Shown here: one piece after another, positions 32,134 through 41,231 of the stretch | How the letters are laid out: every line of letters starts with the position of its first letter | How positions within the stretch are numbered: the first letter of the stretch is position 1 | From: Clostridia bacterium | GTDB lineage: Bacteria; Bacillota; Clostridia; Oscillospirales; Acutalibacteraceae | Length of the DNA stretch: 64,000 bases | Direction of reading: 5' to 3' | Assembly (NCBI GenBank): GCA_017428625.1 | Contig: JAFRQM010000011.1 | Span: 1 to 64,000, forward strand | The notes under the pieces: model-generated | What the model saw: only the letters and a program-made list of their open reading frames with translations | The model's database searches: none | Told to the model about the DNA's origin: nothing | Translations under genes and position numbers: made by a program

Positions 32134-33375
32134 ATGAATAATATGATTAAAAAGCCGGAAATTCTTTCACCCGCAGGTGATTTTGAAAGACTTCAGGGGG
32201 CTGTTAATTTCGGTGCTGATGCAGTTTATCTCGGAGCAACATCATTCGGGATGAGAAGCGCCCCTGCAAACTTCAATTATGATGAACTGAAAAAGGCCTG
32301 CGTTTTTGCTCACAGTAAAAATGTAAAAGTCTATCTTACCTGTAACACTGTTCCGAGGAACTTTGAAATTGACGTTTTGCCTGAATTTATTGAAAAAACA
32401 GTCGATGCCGGAATAGATGCTTACATTGTTACGGATATCGGTGTTTTACAATATATAAAAAAATATGCTCCAAATGTTGAAATACATATTTCAACTCAGG
32501 CAGGCATTACAAATTATGCCGCTGCAAACGCTTTTTATGAACTGGGCGCAAAACGCGTAGTTCTTGCAAGGGAATTATCACTTGAAGATATAGCGGAAAT
32601 CAGAGCGAAAACGCCCGATAACCTTGATATTGAGTGTTTTGTTCACGGTGCAATGTGTGTTTCTTTTTCTGGCAGATGCTTGCTTTCAAATTATATGACG
32701 GGCAGAGACTCAAACCGGGGCGACTGCGCTCAACCCTGCAGATGGAAATACGCACTTTGCGAAGAAACAAGGCCCGGTCAGTATTTTACTGTTGAAGATG
32801 ACAGTACGGGAACATATATTATAAATTCTAAAGATATGTGTATGATTGAGCATATTCCTGAGCTTTTTGAAGCAGGCATTTCAAGTTTTAAAATTGAAGG
32901 AAGGGCAAAATCGGCTTATTATACATCGGCTGTAACAAACGCTTATAAATGCGCTCTTGATGAATTTGAAAATTCAGGTTATTCAAATAATTTCAAACCG
33001 TCTCAGTGGATTGTTGATGAACTTAAAAAAATCAGCTACAGAGATTATTGCACAGGTTTTTATTTTGATAATCCACAAAACGAAGCCAACATATCTTTCA
33101 AAGGCGGTTATAACCGTGAATGGACTGTTGCCGCTATTGTCGAAAAATATGAAAACGGAAGACTTTATGCTTCACAAAGAAACAGATTTTTTGAAAATGA
33201 CGTGATCGAAGTAATGGAAAAAGGTGTTGAACCTTTTGAAATAAAAGTTACCGATTTAAGAAATGAAGATGGTGAGCACATTGACAGCGCTCCGCACCCG
33301 ACTATGAAGTTAAGTTTTTCCTGTGAAAAACCTATTGATGCCGGCGCTTATCTGAGAATCAAAACAAATGAATGA
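32134..33375 (+). CDS. U32-family peptidase-like protein (TrhP/YegQ type)
   Basis: A 413-residue protein. The family start PEILSPAGDFERLQGAVNFG, the barrel segment EIHISTQAGITNYAAA and the cysteine cluster in ECFVHGAMCVSFSGRC through GDCAQPCRW are clear. Although named peptidases, proteins of this group (TrhP/YegQ) are involved in prephenate-dependent tRNA hydroxylation at U34; a 23S rRNA variant, RlhA, also exists. The protein ends with a beta-barrel (GGYNREWTVAAIV onward). It is tightly coupled to mltG, a conserved pairing. Confidence 0.9.
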   Translation: MNNMIKKPEILSPAGDFERLQGAVNFGADAVYLGATSFGMRSAPANFNYDELKKACVFAHSKNVKVYLTCNTVPRNFEIDVLPEFIEKTVDAGIDAYIVTDIGVLQYIKKYAPNVEIHISTQAGITNYAAANAFYELGAKRVVLARELSLEDIAEIRAKTPDNLDIECFVHGAMCVSFSGRCLLSNYMTGRDSNRGDCAQPCRWKYALCEETRPGQYFTVEDDSTGTYIINSKDMCMIEHIPELFEAGISSFKIEGRAKSAYYTSAVTNAYKCALDEFENSGYSNNFKPSQWIVDELKKISYRDYCTGFYFDNPQNEANISFKGGYNREWTVAAIVEKYENGRLYASQRNRFFENDVIEVMEKGVEPFEIKVTDLRNEDGEHIDSAPHPTMKLSFSCEKPIDAGAYLRIKTNE

Positions 33376-33389
33376 AAGGATATTAGATT

Positions 33390-36152
33390 ATGCCTGTTTC
33401 GGTAAATGATAACGGAAACAGAATTACTTCGTTTGAAGATAAAACCATTGCGTTTTATTCATATTCTTTACACTCGTCTGTATCTGCAAAGTCTCTGGCA
33501 TCTCTTATGAACGGATTATCTGACAGTGGATATAAAATTCATCTCATAACATACGGTTCTCCTGCAGGCGTTGATTATATTGATTATAAAACAGCTGATG
33601 ATGTTGAGCGCCATGTTCTTGCCGATCTCGAAAATGACGGTATGCCTTCATCGGTTTCTTTTTTGCGAGTCTTAGGTTCAATTCCCGCAAAAACTGTAGT
33701 TCTTTGGGGAACATTTACAAAAAGAATGTATCAATGCTATCTTGCTGCCAAATCTCTCGGAAGAGCGGTAATTTTATATCAGACATCCACGCCTTTTCAA
33801 TTTGTCTCATCCGGTTCACATAATCTTTCGATTATGTTCGCAAATACTGTCAAAGGCTGTGACGCTGTCGTTACTCCTTGTAAAAAAGATACTGTACTCT
33901 TCAGCGGTATAGGTTCGGAAAACTGCAGAGTTGTTCCATTTTATTTTCCTTATGATGAGAACGAAGTTACGCCTTTGAGCGTTGAAAACAGAGAAATTAT
34001 ATTTTTCTCTGATTACACCGGGCATAATGTTCGCAATATTATCACCGCTTTCGCTTTAATTCATAATAATTATCCCGATTCAAAAATGCGGATTATTCTT
34101 ATGAATCCTGCTAAGTCATCAAAATCAAAAGATAAACTTATTGAATATGTTGAAAAAAGTGGTCTCGGCGATTCTCTGACTATTGAGAATTATAAAAACC
34201 CTTTAAACGCTTTATTTACTGCCGGAATCAGCATTACTTATTCTAATTATAATCACATTCCCGTAACTGTAATTGAATCCATTTCAAAAGGAATTCCCGC
34301 TGTTCTTGCTTTTGATTACGAATACGGCGATTGTTCTGATAATATGCCTGCGGAATATGTAAACTCTTTTAATATTCAAGATATTTATCATCTGTTTGAA
34401 AAGTTTATGAATAAAGCGGAAAGAGAACATTTAAGCGAAAAGGCAAGACTTAATCTTTCACAAAAAGTGCGTTCTTCAATAATTGAAGATTGGAAAAATC
34501 TTTTTATCGAAGCAGAAAAAAGATTTGAAAACAAAGTCACTGTTGCCAACACTAATCTTACATTATTAAGTAAAGCACTTCCTTTTGATTGCAGAAAAAC
34601 AAAGCGCTTTTTTTCTGAAAAACTGTCAGAAGGTTATTCATACGCAGAAATATTCGGCGCAATGCTTTTAAAAGGCTATTCAGTTAAAAATGTTCTTGAT
34701 GGTTTTAAAAGCGCCGGTGTTTACAGTGGTAACGGAAATATTGCCCTTGCAAAAAAATTTCAATTCATAAATGTTATTGAAAAATCATTAAAAAAAGGGC
34801 TTTCTCCCGAAGAAGCTGTCAAATCTGTTAAAAAGGGGATACATACCGGGTTTGAAATAACCGCAATGCTTTTGTTCAGCGGAATCAGTCCGGATAGAAT
34901 TGAATATATTCTCGGTATTCCTCAGAGAAAATACTTTAATTATGCTTTGAGTGAATCTTATTATCTTTTAAACAGCCTCTATAATAATGAAATCAGGATT
35001 GATTCAAGAGTAAAAAAATCCGCTATAAATAATGATATTTCCGATTTATATGGTGCAATGAAACGGTTTGAAGATCACAATCATTATGTTCTTAAATACC
35101 GTAATCATTTCTTTGTTAGAAAAGCCGTCATTGTTCATAAATGGATAACATCGCCTTGGGATTTCAAAACTATTATTGAAAAAATTGTTTGTGCACCGAT
35201 ATACGCCAGAACACTGCTTAAAAGAAAACTTCTTCTTATCGGCAAAAGAAGACTTAATAAGCGTAAGGTAACAGAAATTGATGCTTCTGATATCAGAAAA
35301 ATACAACTTCTTGTTCTGATGATTTTACTTGAACTTGACAGAATATGTAAAAAATATAATCTTACATATTATCTTGCAGGCGGTTCAATTCTCGGTGCTG
35401 TCAGACATAAAGGGTTTATCCCGTGGGATGATGATATTGACATTACAATGCCGAGACCTGATTATGACAGATTTATAGAAATTGCACAAAAGGAACTATC
35501 CGACGAATACTATCTTGATAAAGACTGTGTTCCGTTTTGCCATAACAGAATTGAAATAAGAGGAACAGATTTTTCAACATATCGTCGTAACGGTTCGGTG
35601 TTTCTTGATATTCTTGCGCTTGAAGGCAGTCCGAATGACATAAAAAAACGTAAAAACCATGAACGTATGTGTAAATTCTGGCGTTCATGTATGCTTGAAA
35701 AATCCAATCCGTTTCCTGTTTTTGATTTTTCAACAAAAAAGAAGGCTGCTCATTATTTCAGCAGTTTGATTTTGAAATTTGTTCCGAGATGGTTCATAAA
35801 AAAGAATTGGGAACGGTGGGCTAAAAAGTATTCAACCGAAGAAACATCCGATTGGGTATGTCTTCCCGCGAGCATTTACTCCTATGAACAGGAAAGATTT
35901 CCTAAAGAATATTGGGGCGAGCCCGTTTATCTTGAATTTGAAGGTATGATGTTACCCACAATGTCTCATTGGGAAGATTATCTTAAATGTCACTTCGGGG
36001 ATTATATGAAAATACCACCTGTTACTGAAAGACAATCTCATCATTTCATTTACAGTTATAATCTCGGAAAATATGCAGATATGACAGTTGATGAATTAGA
36101 AAAAATGTTTATTGAAAAGAAAGAAAAATATATGAATGACTCTTTGAAATAA
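33390..36152 (+). CDS. Fusion of a GT4-type glycosyltransferase with a LicD-family phosphotransferase
   Basis: A 920-residue cytoplasmic protein. Residues 1 to about 390 look like a GT-B glycosyltransferase (SVSAKSLASLMNGLSDSGYK near the start, ITYSNYNHIPVTVIESISKG near the donor site). Residues about 400-600 are mainly helical, with repeats such as LSEGYSYAEIFGAMLLKGYS, SLKKGLSPEEAVKSV and KKGIHTGFEITAMLLFSG. The C-terminal LicD domain begins near 640 with YYLAGGSILGAVRHKG and the metal-binding WDDDIDI at about 678-684. LicD proteins transfer phosphocholine or phospho-alditols from CDP precursors to glycans. The next gene makes such a CDP-activated compound, so the pair is probably a two-step decoration system for a surface polymer. 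Confidence 0.8.
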   Translation: MPVSVNDNGNRITSFEDKTIAFYSYSLHSSVSAKSLASLMNGLSDSGYKIHLITYGSPAGVDYIDYKTADDVERHVLADLENDGMPSSVSFLRVLGSIPAKTVVLWGTFTKRMYQCYLAAKSLGRAVILYQTSTPFQFVSSGSHNLSIMFANTVKGCDAVVTPCKKDTVLFSGIGSENCRVVPFYFPYDENEVTPLSVENREIIFFSDYTGHNVRNIITAFALIHNNYPDSKMRIILMNPAKSSKSKDKLIEYVEKSGLGDSLTIENYKNPLNALFTAGISITYSNYNHIPVTVIESISKGIPAVLAFDYEYGDCSDNMPAEYVNSFNIQDIYHLFEKFMNKAEREHLSEKARLNLSQKVRSSIIEDWKNLFIEAEKRFENKVTVANTNLTLLSKALPFDCRKTKRFFSEKLSEGYSYAEIFGAMLLKGYSVKNVLDGFKSAGVYSGNGNIALAKKFQFINVIEKSLKKGLSPEEAVKSVKKGIHTGFEITAMLLFSGISPDRIEYILGIPQRKYFNYALSESYYLLNSLYNNEIRIDSRVKKSAINNDISDLYGAMKRFEDHNHYVLKYRNHFFVRKAVIVHKWITSPWDFKTIIEKIVCAPIYARTLLKRKLLLIGKRRLNKRKVTEIDASDIRKIQLLVLMILLELDRICKKYNLTYYLAGGSILGAVRHKGFIPWDDDIDITMPRPDYDRFIEIAQKELSDEYYLDKDCVPFCHNRIEIRGTDFSTYRRNGSVFLDILALEGSPNDIKKRKNHERMCKFWRSCMLEKSNPFPVFDFSTKKKAAHYFSSLILKFVPRWFIKKNWERWAKKYSTEETSDWVCLPASIYSYEQERFPKEYWGEPVYLEFEGMMLPTMSHWEDYLKCHFGDYMKIPPVTERQSHHFIYSYNLGKYADMTVDELEKMFIEKKEKYMNDSLK

Positions 36153-36170
36153 ACAGAATAACAAAATTAC

Positions 36171-36213
36171 AAAGGAGGAAAGGCATATTAATTATTTGCC
36201 TTATTAATTAATG
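36171..36213 (+). promoter_or_regulatory. Hairpin-bridged ribosome-binding site of the cytidylyltransferase gene
   Basis: A strong AAAGGAGG (36171-36178) stands 32 bases ahead of ATG 36211, too far to act directly. Between them AAGGCA (36180-36185) can pair with TGCCTT (36197-36202). If this hairpin forms, the SD and ATG are separated by 9 unpaired bases, the ideal distance. There is no other SD near the ATG, and an in-frame stop at 36205 rules out an upstream start. Confidence 0.55.
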
Positions 36214-36945
36214 AAAAAAATAGGTAAAATATATTGCGCCATTCTCGCAGGTGGAACAGGAACAAGACTGAATTCACCTGTTCCAAAACAGTTTCTTGAA
36301 GTTTGCGGAGAACCTATTTTAATCAGAAGCATAAAAGCAATGTTTGCCGACAGCAGAATTGAAGAACTTTGGATTGGCGCAAACGGCGACTGGTATGACC
36401 TTGCTCTTAATCAGATTAAAGAATTTATCGGAAACGATGAAAGGCTGCATATTTGCCGCGGCGGCGAAGACAGAGAAGGAACTCTGCTTAACATACTTGA
36501 TTCCATTAAAAGCAATAACAATATTGATAATGATGACATTGTTCTTATTCATGATGCGGTAAGACCGTTTGCCACTAAAAGAATTATTAATGATGTTATT
36601 AACGAAATGCAGTTCTGTGATGTTTGCAATACGGTTATCCCAGTCAATGACACTATCATCAGGTCAGACGACAAAAAAACTGTTTCCGGAATGCCTGACA
36701 GAAGTGTTCTTTTTGCGGGGCAGAGCCCGCAAGGATTCAGAATAAAAACACTTATAAACGCTTTTGACTCTCTTGATTCCGAAACAAGAAAAAAACTTAC
36801 CGAAACAACAAAAGTCTGTTTTGTTCAGGATATTCCGATTCATATTGTTCAGGGTGAATTTTTCAATTTCAAAATCACCACTCCTTATGATATGCAACTT
36901 GCAGAAAGTGTTGTCATATATAAAGAAGCTGCCGGTATTGAATAA
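36211..36945 (+). CDS. IspD/TarI-type cytidylyltransferase, probably ribitol- or other polyol-phosphate specific
   Basis: A 244-residue enzyme with CAILAGGTGTRLNSPVPKQFL at the N terminus (CTP loop), IHDAVRPFATKRII and VPVNDTIIRSDD in the middle. It transfers CMP to a sugar phosphate. The AGGxGTR..PKQF loop is closer to TarI (CDP-ribitol synthesis) than to typical IspD, which has AAGxGxR. Together with the LicD domain encoded upstream, a CDP-alditol product used for polymer decoration is plausible. MEP pathway IspD remains an alternative. Translation probably depends on the bridged ribosome site described separately. Confidence 0.8.
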   Translation: MKKIGKIYCAILAGGTGTRLNSPVPKQFLEVCGEPILIRSIKAMFADSRIEELWIGANGDWYDLALNQIKEFIGNDERLHICRGGEDREGTLLNILDSIKSNNNIDNDDIVLIHDAVRPFATKRIINDVINEMQFCDVCNTVIPVNDTIIRSDDKKTVSGMPDRSVLFAGQSPQGFRIKTLINAFDSLDSETRKKLTETTKVCFVQDIPIHIVQGEFFNFKITTPYDMQLAESVVIYKEAAGIE

Positions 36946-36950
36946 AAAAC

Positions 36951-36990
36951 AACCTCTGTCAGGGATTCATTCTCAGACAGAGGTTTTGTT
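36951..36990. terminator. Terminator behind the cytidylyltransferase gene
   Basis: AACCTCTGTC (36951-36960) pairs perfectly with GACAGAGGTT (36976-36985) and is followed by TTGTT. It also lies close to the 3' end of the convergent GH4 gene and may serve both. Confidence 0.8.
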
Positions 36991-37007
36991 ATTCTATGAT
37001 AATATTT

Positions 37008-38294
37008 TTAAATTTTTTTGAAATACTGAGGCAGATATTGTCTGTGAGCTTCTTTCATTTCTTCAAAACAGTTATGAGCCGCTTCCCAATCACCGACAAG
37101 AGGATGTATCAAAAGGGCATTGAGAGCTGCTTCCTCATCTCCGTCTCTGCCGGCTTTAACGGTGTAATTCTCATATTCTTTAACTACTCTCATAAGACCG
37201 ATTATGTGTCGGTTTGTTATTTCACCAACCGGAATCGCCTTGGCACCGTCTTTTCCGACTCTTGCGGCAACCTCAATAACATCATCGGGTTTAAGGAAGG
37301 GTAGGGTGTTTCCGTTTTTGATGTTAACAACCTGAACATCATTGATATCGTTTGCTATTGCGTTTATCAGATTAACGGCTACAAGCGAATATTTATGACC
37401 GCCTCTTTCATCAAGAAGAGCAGGCTTTATGTAAAGCCCTTCGTCTGAATACATTTCGAGAAGTTGCTCTTCAATTTCCATACAAACCTGTGCTCTGCTT
37501 TTTTCACCTTCAAGCAAGTGACTCAGTTTTGCATTTCTGCAGTAATAATACTGAAGATATGAAGACGGAACAGCATGAATTGCGCGCAGAGTTTCAAGTG
37601 AAAAACCGTCGTCTTTGATATTAGCCATCACTTTCGGCGTAAATCCTTCTGAAAGAAGTTGCTCAATTTTTTCTTCACCGTTAACACGCACGCTTGTCAT
37701 CCAACTTAAATGGTTAAGTCCGACATATGTGTATTCAATTTCCTCACCTAAATCTTCTTTTGTGTCGTCTATCATATCGATTGGAACATTGCAAAGCCCT
37801 ATGCATTTGACATTTGTGTTGTTAAGAACAAATTCTGTGATGATTCCGGAAGGATTTGTGAAATTGATGAGCCAGGCATCGGGGCAGATTGACTCGATTT
37901 TGTCACAAATATTTTTAATAATGGGTATTGTTCTCTGAGCTTTGAAAAATCCGCCGATGCCTGTTGTTTCCTGACCGATGAGATTATATTTCAGAGGTAT
38001 TGTCTCGTCAAGGTGTCTGGCAGGCAGTTTGCCTACTCTTATTTGAGTGACAACAAAATCAGCGCCTTGAAGAGCTGTGTCAAGGTCATCGGTAATCACG
38101 GTTTCACAATCAATTCCTGCGTGTTTGAGCATACGGATACAAAGATTGCCGACTATTGTTCTTTTTCGGTCATCAATATCCATAAAAGATATTCTTTTTA
38201 ATTTAAGGCTGTCCTGAACTTTGAGGAATCCGTCGATAAGTTCGGGGCAGTATGTGCTTCCGGAGCCGATAATTGCTACATTAATTTCTTTCAT
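37008..38294 (-). CDS. GH4-family NAD-dependent 6-phospho-glycosidase
   Basis: A 428-residue enzyme. NAD is bound at INVAIIGSGSTYCPELIDG. Metal and substrate residues appear in FTNPSG, GLCNVP (Cys ligand) and GLNHLSW (His ligand). GH4 enzymes cleave glycosides, often 6-phosphorylated, by an oxidation-elimination mechanism with NAD and Mn2+. The protein is closest in pattern to 6-phospho-beta-glucosidases (CelF/LicH). The start is ATG 38292-38294 because AAAAGGG precedes it; an earlier ATG at 38345 would overlap the kinase gene and adds residues unlike the family. It is third in an operon after a GH109-type gene and a sugar kinase. Confidence 0.9.
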   Translation of the reverse strand: MKEINVAIIGSGSTYCPELIDGFLKVQDSLKLKRISFMDIDDRKRTIVGNLCIRMLKHAGIDCETVITDDLDTALQGADFVVTQIRVGKLPARHLDETIPLKYNLIGQETTGIGGFFKAQRTIPIIKNICDKIESICPDAWLINFTNPSGIITEFVLNNTNVKCIGLCNVPIDMIDDTKEDLGEEIEYTYVGLNHLSWMTSVRVNGEEKIEQLLSEGFTPKVMANIKDDGFSLETLRAIHAVPSSYLQYYYCRNAKLSHLLEGEKSRAQVCMEIEEQLLEMYSDEGLYIKPALLDERGGHKYSLVAVNLINAIANDINDVQVVNIKNGNTLPFLKPDDVIEVAARVGKDGAKAIPVGEITNRHIIGLMRVVKEYENYTVKAGRDGDEEAALNALLIHPLVGDWEAAHNCFEEMKEAHRQYLPQYFKKI

Positions 38295-38311
38295 TTTATT
38301 AAACCCTTTTC

Positions 38312-39250
38312 TTAAACATATTCTTGTAATATCCAGTTTATACAACCGGTAACGGGTGCCGATTTAAGTTCGGTGAATTTTAGCTTTTTCGGGCTCATCT
38401 GCTGTGCTTTTTCTTTAAGAAGATTGAGATAAAGCGGAGAAGCAAGTTTAACATTTATTGAGCCGGATAAAACAACTTCGATTTCATCCTCTTCGAAATT
38501 CATCTGTTTTGCAAGTGCTGAAATAAAAAGAGCACCTCTGTCAGTCATAAACTCTACAAGTTCAACTGCCGGATTATCCTTTTTTTCAACCGCCTCAAAG
38601 AAGATGTCAAGAAATGTTCTGATATATTTGTCACTGTCATCGGATTCAAATTCAGAAACAATGTCAAGAAAATCTTCGCGTTTATTCAGATGAAAACTTT
38701 TAAAAGCAAAGTCAGACATAATGGTTTTTGCACCGTTAAGATATATGTCATCATATATAAGACGGAAAGTTTGTTCCGCAATCCATACGCCGCCGCAAAA
38801 GTCGCCTGTAAAATTCCCGAGACCGGCAAGTTGAAGCATTCTGCCTTTTGAATCCACGGCATTGCAGCAAACTCCGGTGCCGCAGTTATAACCGATTGCC
38901 GCGCCTGAAAGAGAACCGGCTTTTACAACAAGAAACCCGTCGTTGAAAACAGAAAAGTTTTTTAATCCCTTTGCACTTAATTCTTTCACCATTTCATCAT
39001 GCTGATATTTATGGTCAATTCCGGCAAGGCCCATAAGAGTATAATTAACATTTTCTTTTGTGATTCCTGCTTTTGAGCAAAGACTGTTTATTCCATCAAT
39101 GATTATATCGGAAGCGCCGTCAAAAGAAGACTCCATATTTTCGTGATTGCTTCCGGGACCTTTATGTTCGCAAATAATGTTTTTGTTTTCATCAAAAAGG
39201 GCAAACGCGGTTTTTGTGCCGCCTCCGTCAACACCGATATAATAATTCAT
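38312..39250 (-). CDS. BadF/BadG-type ATPase, probable N-acetylglucosamine kinase
   Basis: A 312-residue ASKHA-fold kinase. The phosphate loop GVDGGGTKTAFALFD is at the start, LMGLAGIDH and FNDGFLVVKAGSLSG in the middle, IGYNCGTGVCCN and LAGLGNFTGDFCGGVWIA further on. This arrangement is that of N-acetylglucosamine kinases rather than the benzoyl-CoA reductase activators. The gene starts exactly where the GH109-type gene stops. It may phosphorylate the hexosamine released by that glycosidase. Confidence 0.85.
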   Translation of the reverse strand: MNYYIGVDGGGTKTAFALFDENKNIICEHKGPGSNHENMESSFDGASDIIIDGINSLCSKAGITKENVNYTLMGLAGIDHKYQHDEMVKELSAKGLKNFSVFNDGFLVVKAGSLSGAAIGYNCGTGVCCNAVDSKGRMLQLAGLGNFTGDFCGGVWIAEQTFRLIYDDIYLNGAKTIMSDFAFKSFHLNKREDFLDIVSEFESDDSDKYIRTFLDIFFEAVEKKDNPAVELVEFMTDRGALFISALAKQMNFEEDEIEVVLSGSINVKLASPLYLNLLKEKAQQMSPKKLKFTELKSAPVTGCINWILQEYV

Positions 39251-40516
39251 TTAATTGTTACCTTTCTTTTCAAAAAAATCGTTGCAGACTTCTTCAAGGC
39301 AATACATTCCTCTGCGGTAAGGTTCGCGGTCAATCCACATTCCGTTTGTAAAATCGGGAATCGGAACAGGATGACCTCCCATTGCAATTGATTGTTCCGA
39401 CAGGCAGGTGACCGCCATCCATGTTGCTGTGTCATAAACATCAATGGGAGGTTTACCGCCTTCTTTAACAGCCTCGACAAAAGCGTTGAGAACAAGAAAA
39501 TCCATTCCGCCATGACCGCCGTGAACACCCTCGGTTGTGTATTTCTGCCAAAGAGGATGCTCAAATTTATTACGGTATTTTCCGAAATCTTCCCACGAAT
39601 GCATCCAACCGTCTTCTGATGTGTTTTCAGTTAATCCTTCAAGGTGAACGCGGTTTCCGTCTTCCATATATATTCCTTTTGTGCCCTGAATGCGGTAAGC
39701 GCGTGAATACGCTCTGGGCAGTGAACAGTCATGAGTTAAAACAACTGTTTCACCGCCTGCGCATTTAATCATTGTCGTAACAATGTCGCCTTGATTGAAA
39801 GGATAAAACGCAAGGTCATAATCTTCGCCTTTGTTTTCTTTTATCCATTCATTAAGTCCCCGTGATTTTGAAGCCATTGAAACAAGTGTAAGAAAACGGT
39901 TGCCTCTGTTAATTGAAAGCGCTTTTGAAATAGGGCCGAGTTGATGAGTGGGGTAGAGTTCGCCGTTTCGATGCTGAAAATTAAAGAGTCTGCCGTGCCT
40001 GTTTTCTCTGCCGAGGCTGATTTCATCACGAAGATCGTGCTGATATCCGCCTTCCATATGGACTATTTCACCGAAAAGGTTTTGTTTAATCATATTGAAC
40101 AAAGCCATTTCATTACGGTCATAACAGCAATTTTCAAGCAACATACAGAACTTGCCTGTTTCTTCGGATGTTCTGACAAGCTGCCAGCATTCCTCAAGTG
40201 ATGCCGCACCGCCGACTTCTATTGCCGCATGTTTTCCTGCACGCATTGCGTCAACGGCAATTCGCGAGTGCGTAATCCAGGTTGTGGAAATCATTACGGC
40301 ATCAATATCATCTCTTAAAAGAAGTTCTTTGTAATCGGTGTATGCATCGGCATCATATCCGGCTTTTTCACCGATTATTTTTTTGCCGTTCTGTGCTCTG
40401 TCTTCGTATTTATCACACACAGCAGGCACTATAACGCCTTTAACATCAAGCAATTCGTCGAGCATTCCGCTGCCCCTGCCGCTTAATCCGATAACGCCGA
40501 TTCGTATGTTTTCCAT
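39251..40516 (-). CDS. Gfo/Idh/MocA-fold protein of the GH109 (alpha-N-acetylgalactosaminidase-like) type
   Basis: A 421-residue protein. NAD(P) is bound at IRIGVIGLSGRGSGML. The middle region contains EGGYQHDLRDE, GELYPTHQLGPISKALSINRG and LVSMASKSRGLNEW, which match what I recall of GH109 enzymes, an NAD-dependent glycosidase family in the Gfo/Idh/MocA fold. No signal peptide is visible, so a cytoplasmic substrate is likely. It heads a three-gene minus-strand operon with a hexosamine kinase and a GH4 enzyme, which fits amino-sugar salvage, for example from mucin. A plain sugar dehydrogenase is the alternative. Confidence 0.78.
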   Translation of the reverse strand: MENIRIGVIGLSGRGSGMLDELLDVKGVIVPAVCDKYEDRAQNGKKIIGEKAGYDADAYTDYKELLLRDDIDAVMISTTWITHSRIAVDAMRAGKHAAIEVGGAASLEECWQLVRTSEETGKFCMLLENCCYDRNEMALFNMIKQNLFGEIVHMEGGYQHDLRDEISLGRENRHGRLFNFQHRNGELYPTHQLGPISKALSINRGNRFLTLVSMASKSRGLNEWIKENKGEDYDLAFYPFNQGDIVTTMIKCAGGETVVLTHDCSLPRAYSRAYRIQGTKGIYMEDGNRVHLEGLTENTSEDGWMHSWEDFGKYRNKFEHPLWQKYTTEGVHGGHGGMDFLVLNAFVEAVKEGGKPPIDVYDTATWMAVTCLSEQSIAMGGHPVPIPDFTNGMWIDREPYRRGMYCLEEVCNDFFEKKGNN

Positions 40517-40551
40517 AAGAAAATCACTCCCGGTTGCATATTTAGATATTA

Positions 40552-40580
40552 ATTATATATCTGTTATTATTTAATTACAA
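40552..40580 (-). promoter_or_regulatory. Sigma-A promoter of the GH109-kinase-GH4 operon
   Basis: On the minus strand TTGTAA (40575-40580) and TATAAT (40552-40557) are 17 bases apart, about 35 bases ahead of the start codon. AGATAT...ATATCT arms overlap the -10 box and could be part of an operator. Confidence 0.65.
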
Positions 40581-40583
40581 TCA

Positions 40584-41117
40584 TTATTTAAAGTAAAGGT
40601 GAAAATATTTTTTCCATTTCAGATTATAAATTATAATTAGTCTGGAAAGAACAAAATCATAAAAGATAAAAGCTACAAGTCCCATACCTATAAGTATAGG
40701 AACGGCAAGCATACCGAATTTTTCAAGTTCATTTATTTCAAGCCCCATTAGTTTTATCATAAGATAATATGAAACAAGCATTGTTATAATAAACAGCACA
40801 GCTTTTAAAAAAAAAGCAACAGATTTCGGAAGGTGATTTTCGAATATTTTTTTGACAATCGGATAATAGCCGAAAAAAGCGGCATACATCACGGCGACTT
40901 CTTTGTCAGCGACAAGCAGTATTGACAGTATTGAGATTGTCAAATAAACGCCGAACGCCCATTTGTTATCAATTTCAATTACAACAAGAACAATAAGTAT
41001 TCCGGCAGCAGCAGGCAGAGCATATGTCAGAAAAGGAATTATAGCAACTGAAATCATCATAACCAGTGAAAGAGCGGCAACTATACCGCCGATTGCGCAT
41101 TTTGAACTCTGTTTCAA
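40584..41117 (-). CDS. Hypothetical integral membrane protein
   Basis: A 177-residue protein with about five membrane helices, starting MKQSSKCAIGGIVAAL. It has the size and glycine/alanine pattern of ECF-type substrate-binding components and of small clostridial membrane proteins, but no signature that I can name. The start is TTG 41115-41117, because GGAGG stands 7 bases before it; two ATGs further upstream (41135 and 41153) are inside or before that site. The gene is divergent from the tRNA cluster and stands 67 bases ahead of the GH109 operon. Confidence 0.6.
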   Translation of the reverse strand: MKQSSKCAIGGIVAALSLVMMISVAIIPFLTYALPAAAGILIVLVVIEIDNKWAFGVYLTISILSILLVADKEVAVMYAAFFGYYPIVKKIFENHLPKSVAFFLKAVLFIITMLVSYYLMIKLMGLEINELEKFGMLAVPILIGMGLVAFIFYDFVLSRLIIIYNLKWKKYFHLYFK

Positions 41118-41231
41118 AACAAATCCTCCATGCATAAAGCCTTTTTTTAACATTTTTCATTTTATAACATTTATTACATAAATACTTTAAATTAATGTAA
41201 ATTTTTCAGAAAATATACCTTAATTTTATTC

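Noticed and set aside
37008-38345. GH4 start at 38345 with an extra 17 residues
   Set aside because: It would overlap the upstream kinase gene, has no ribosome site and adds sequence not seen in the family; ATG 38294 fits the Rossmann start.
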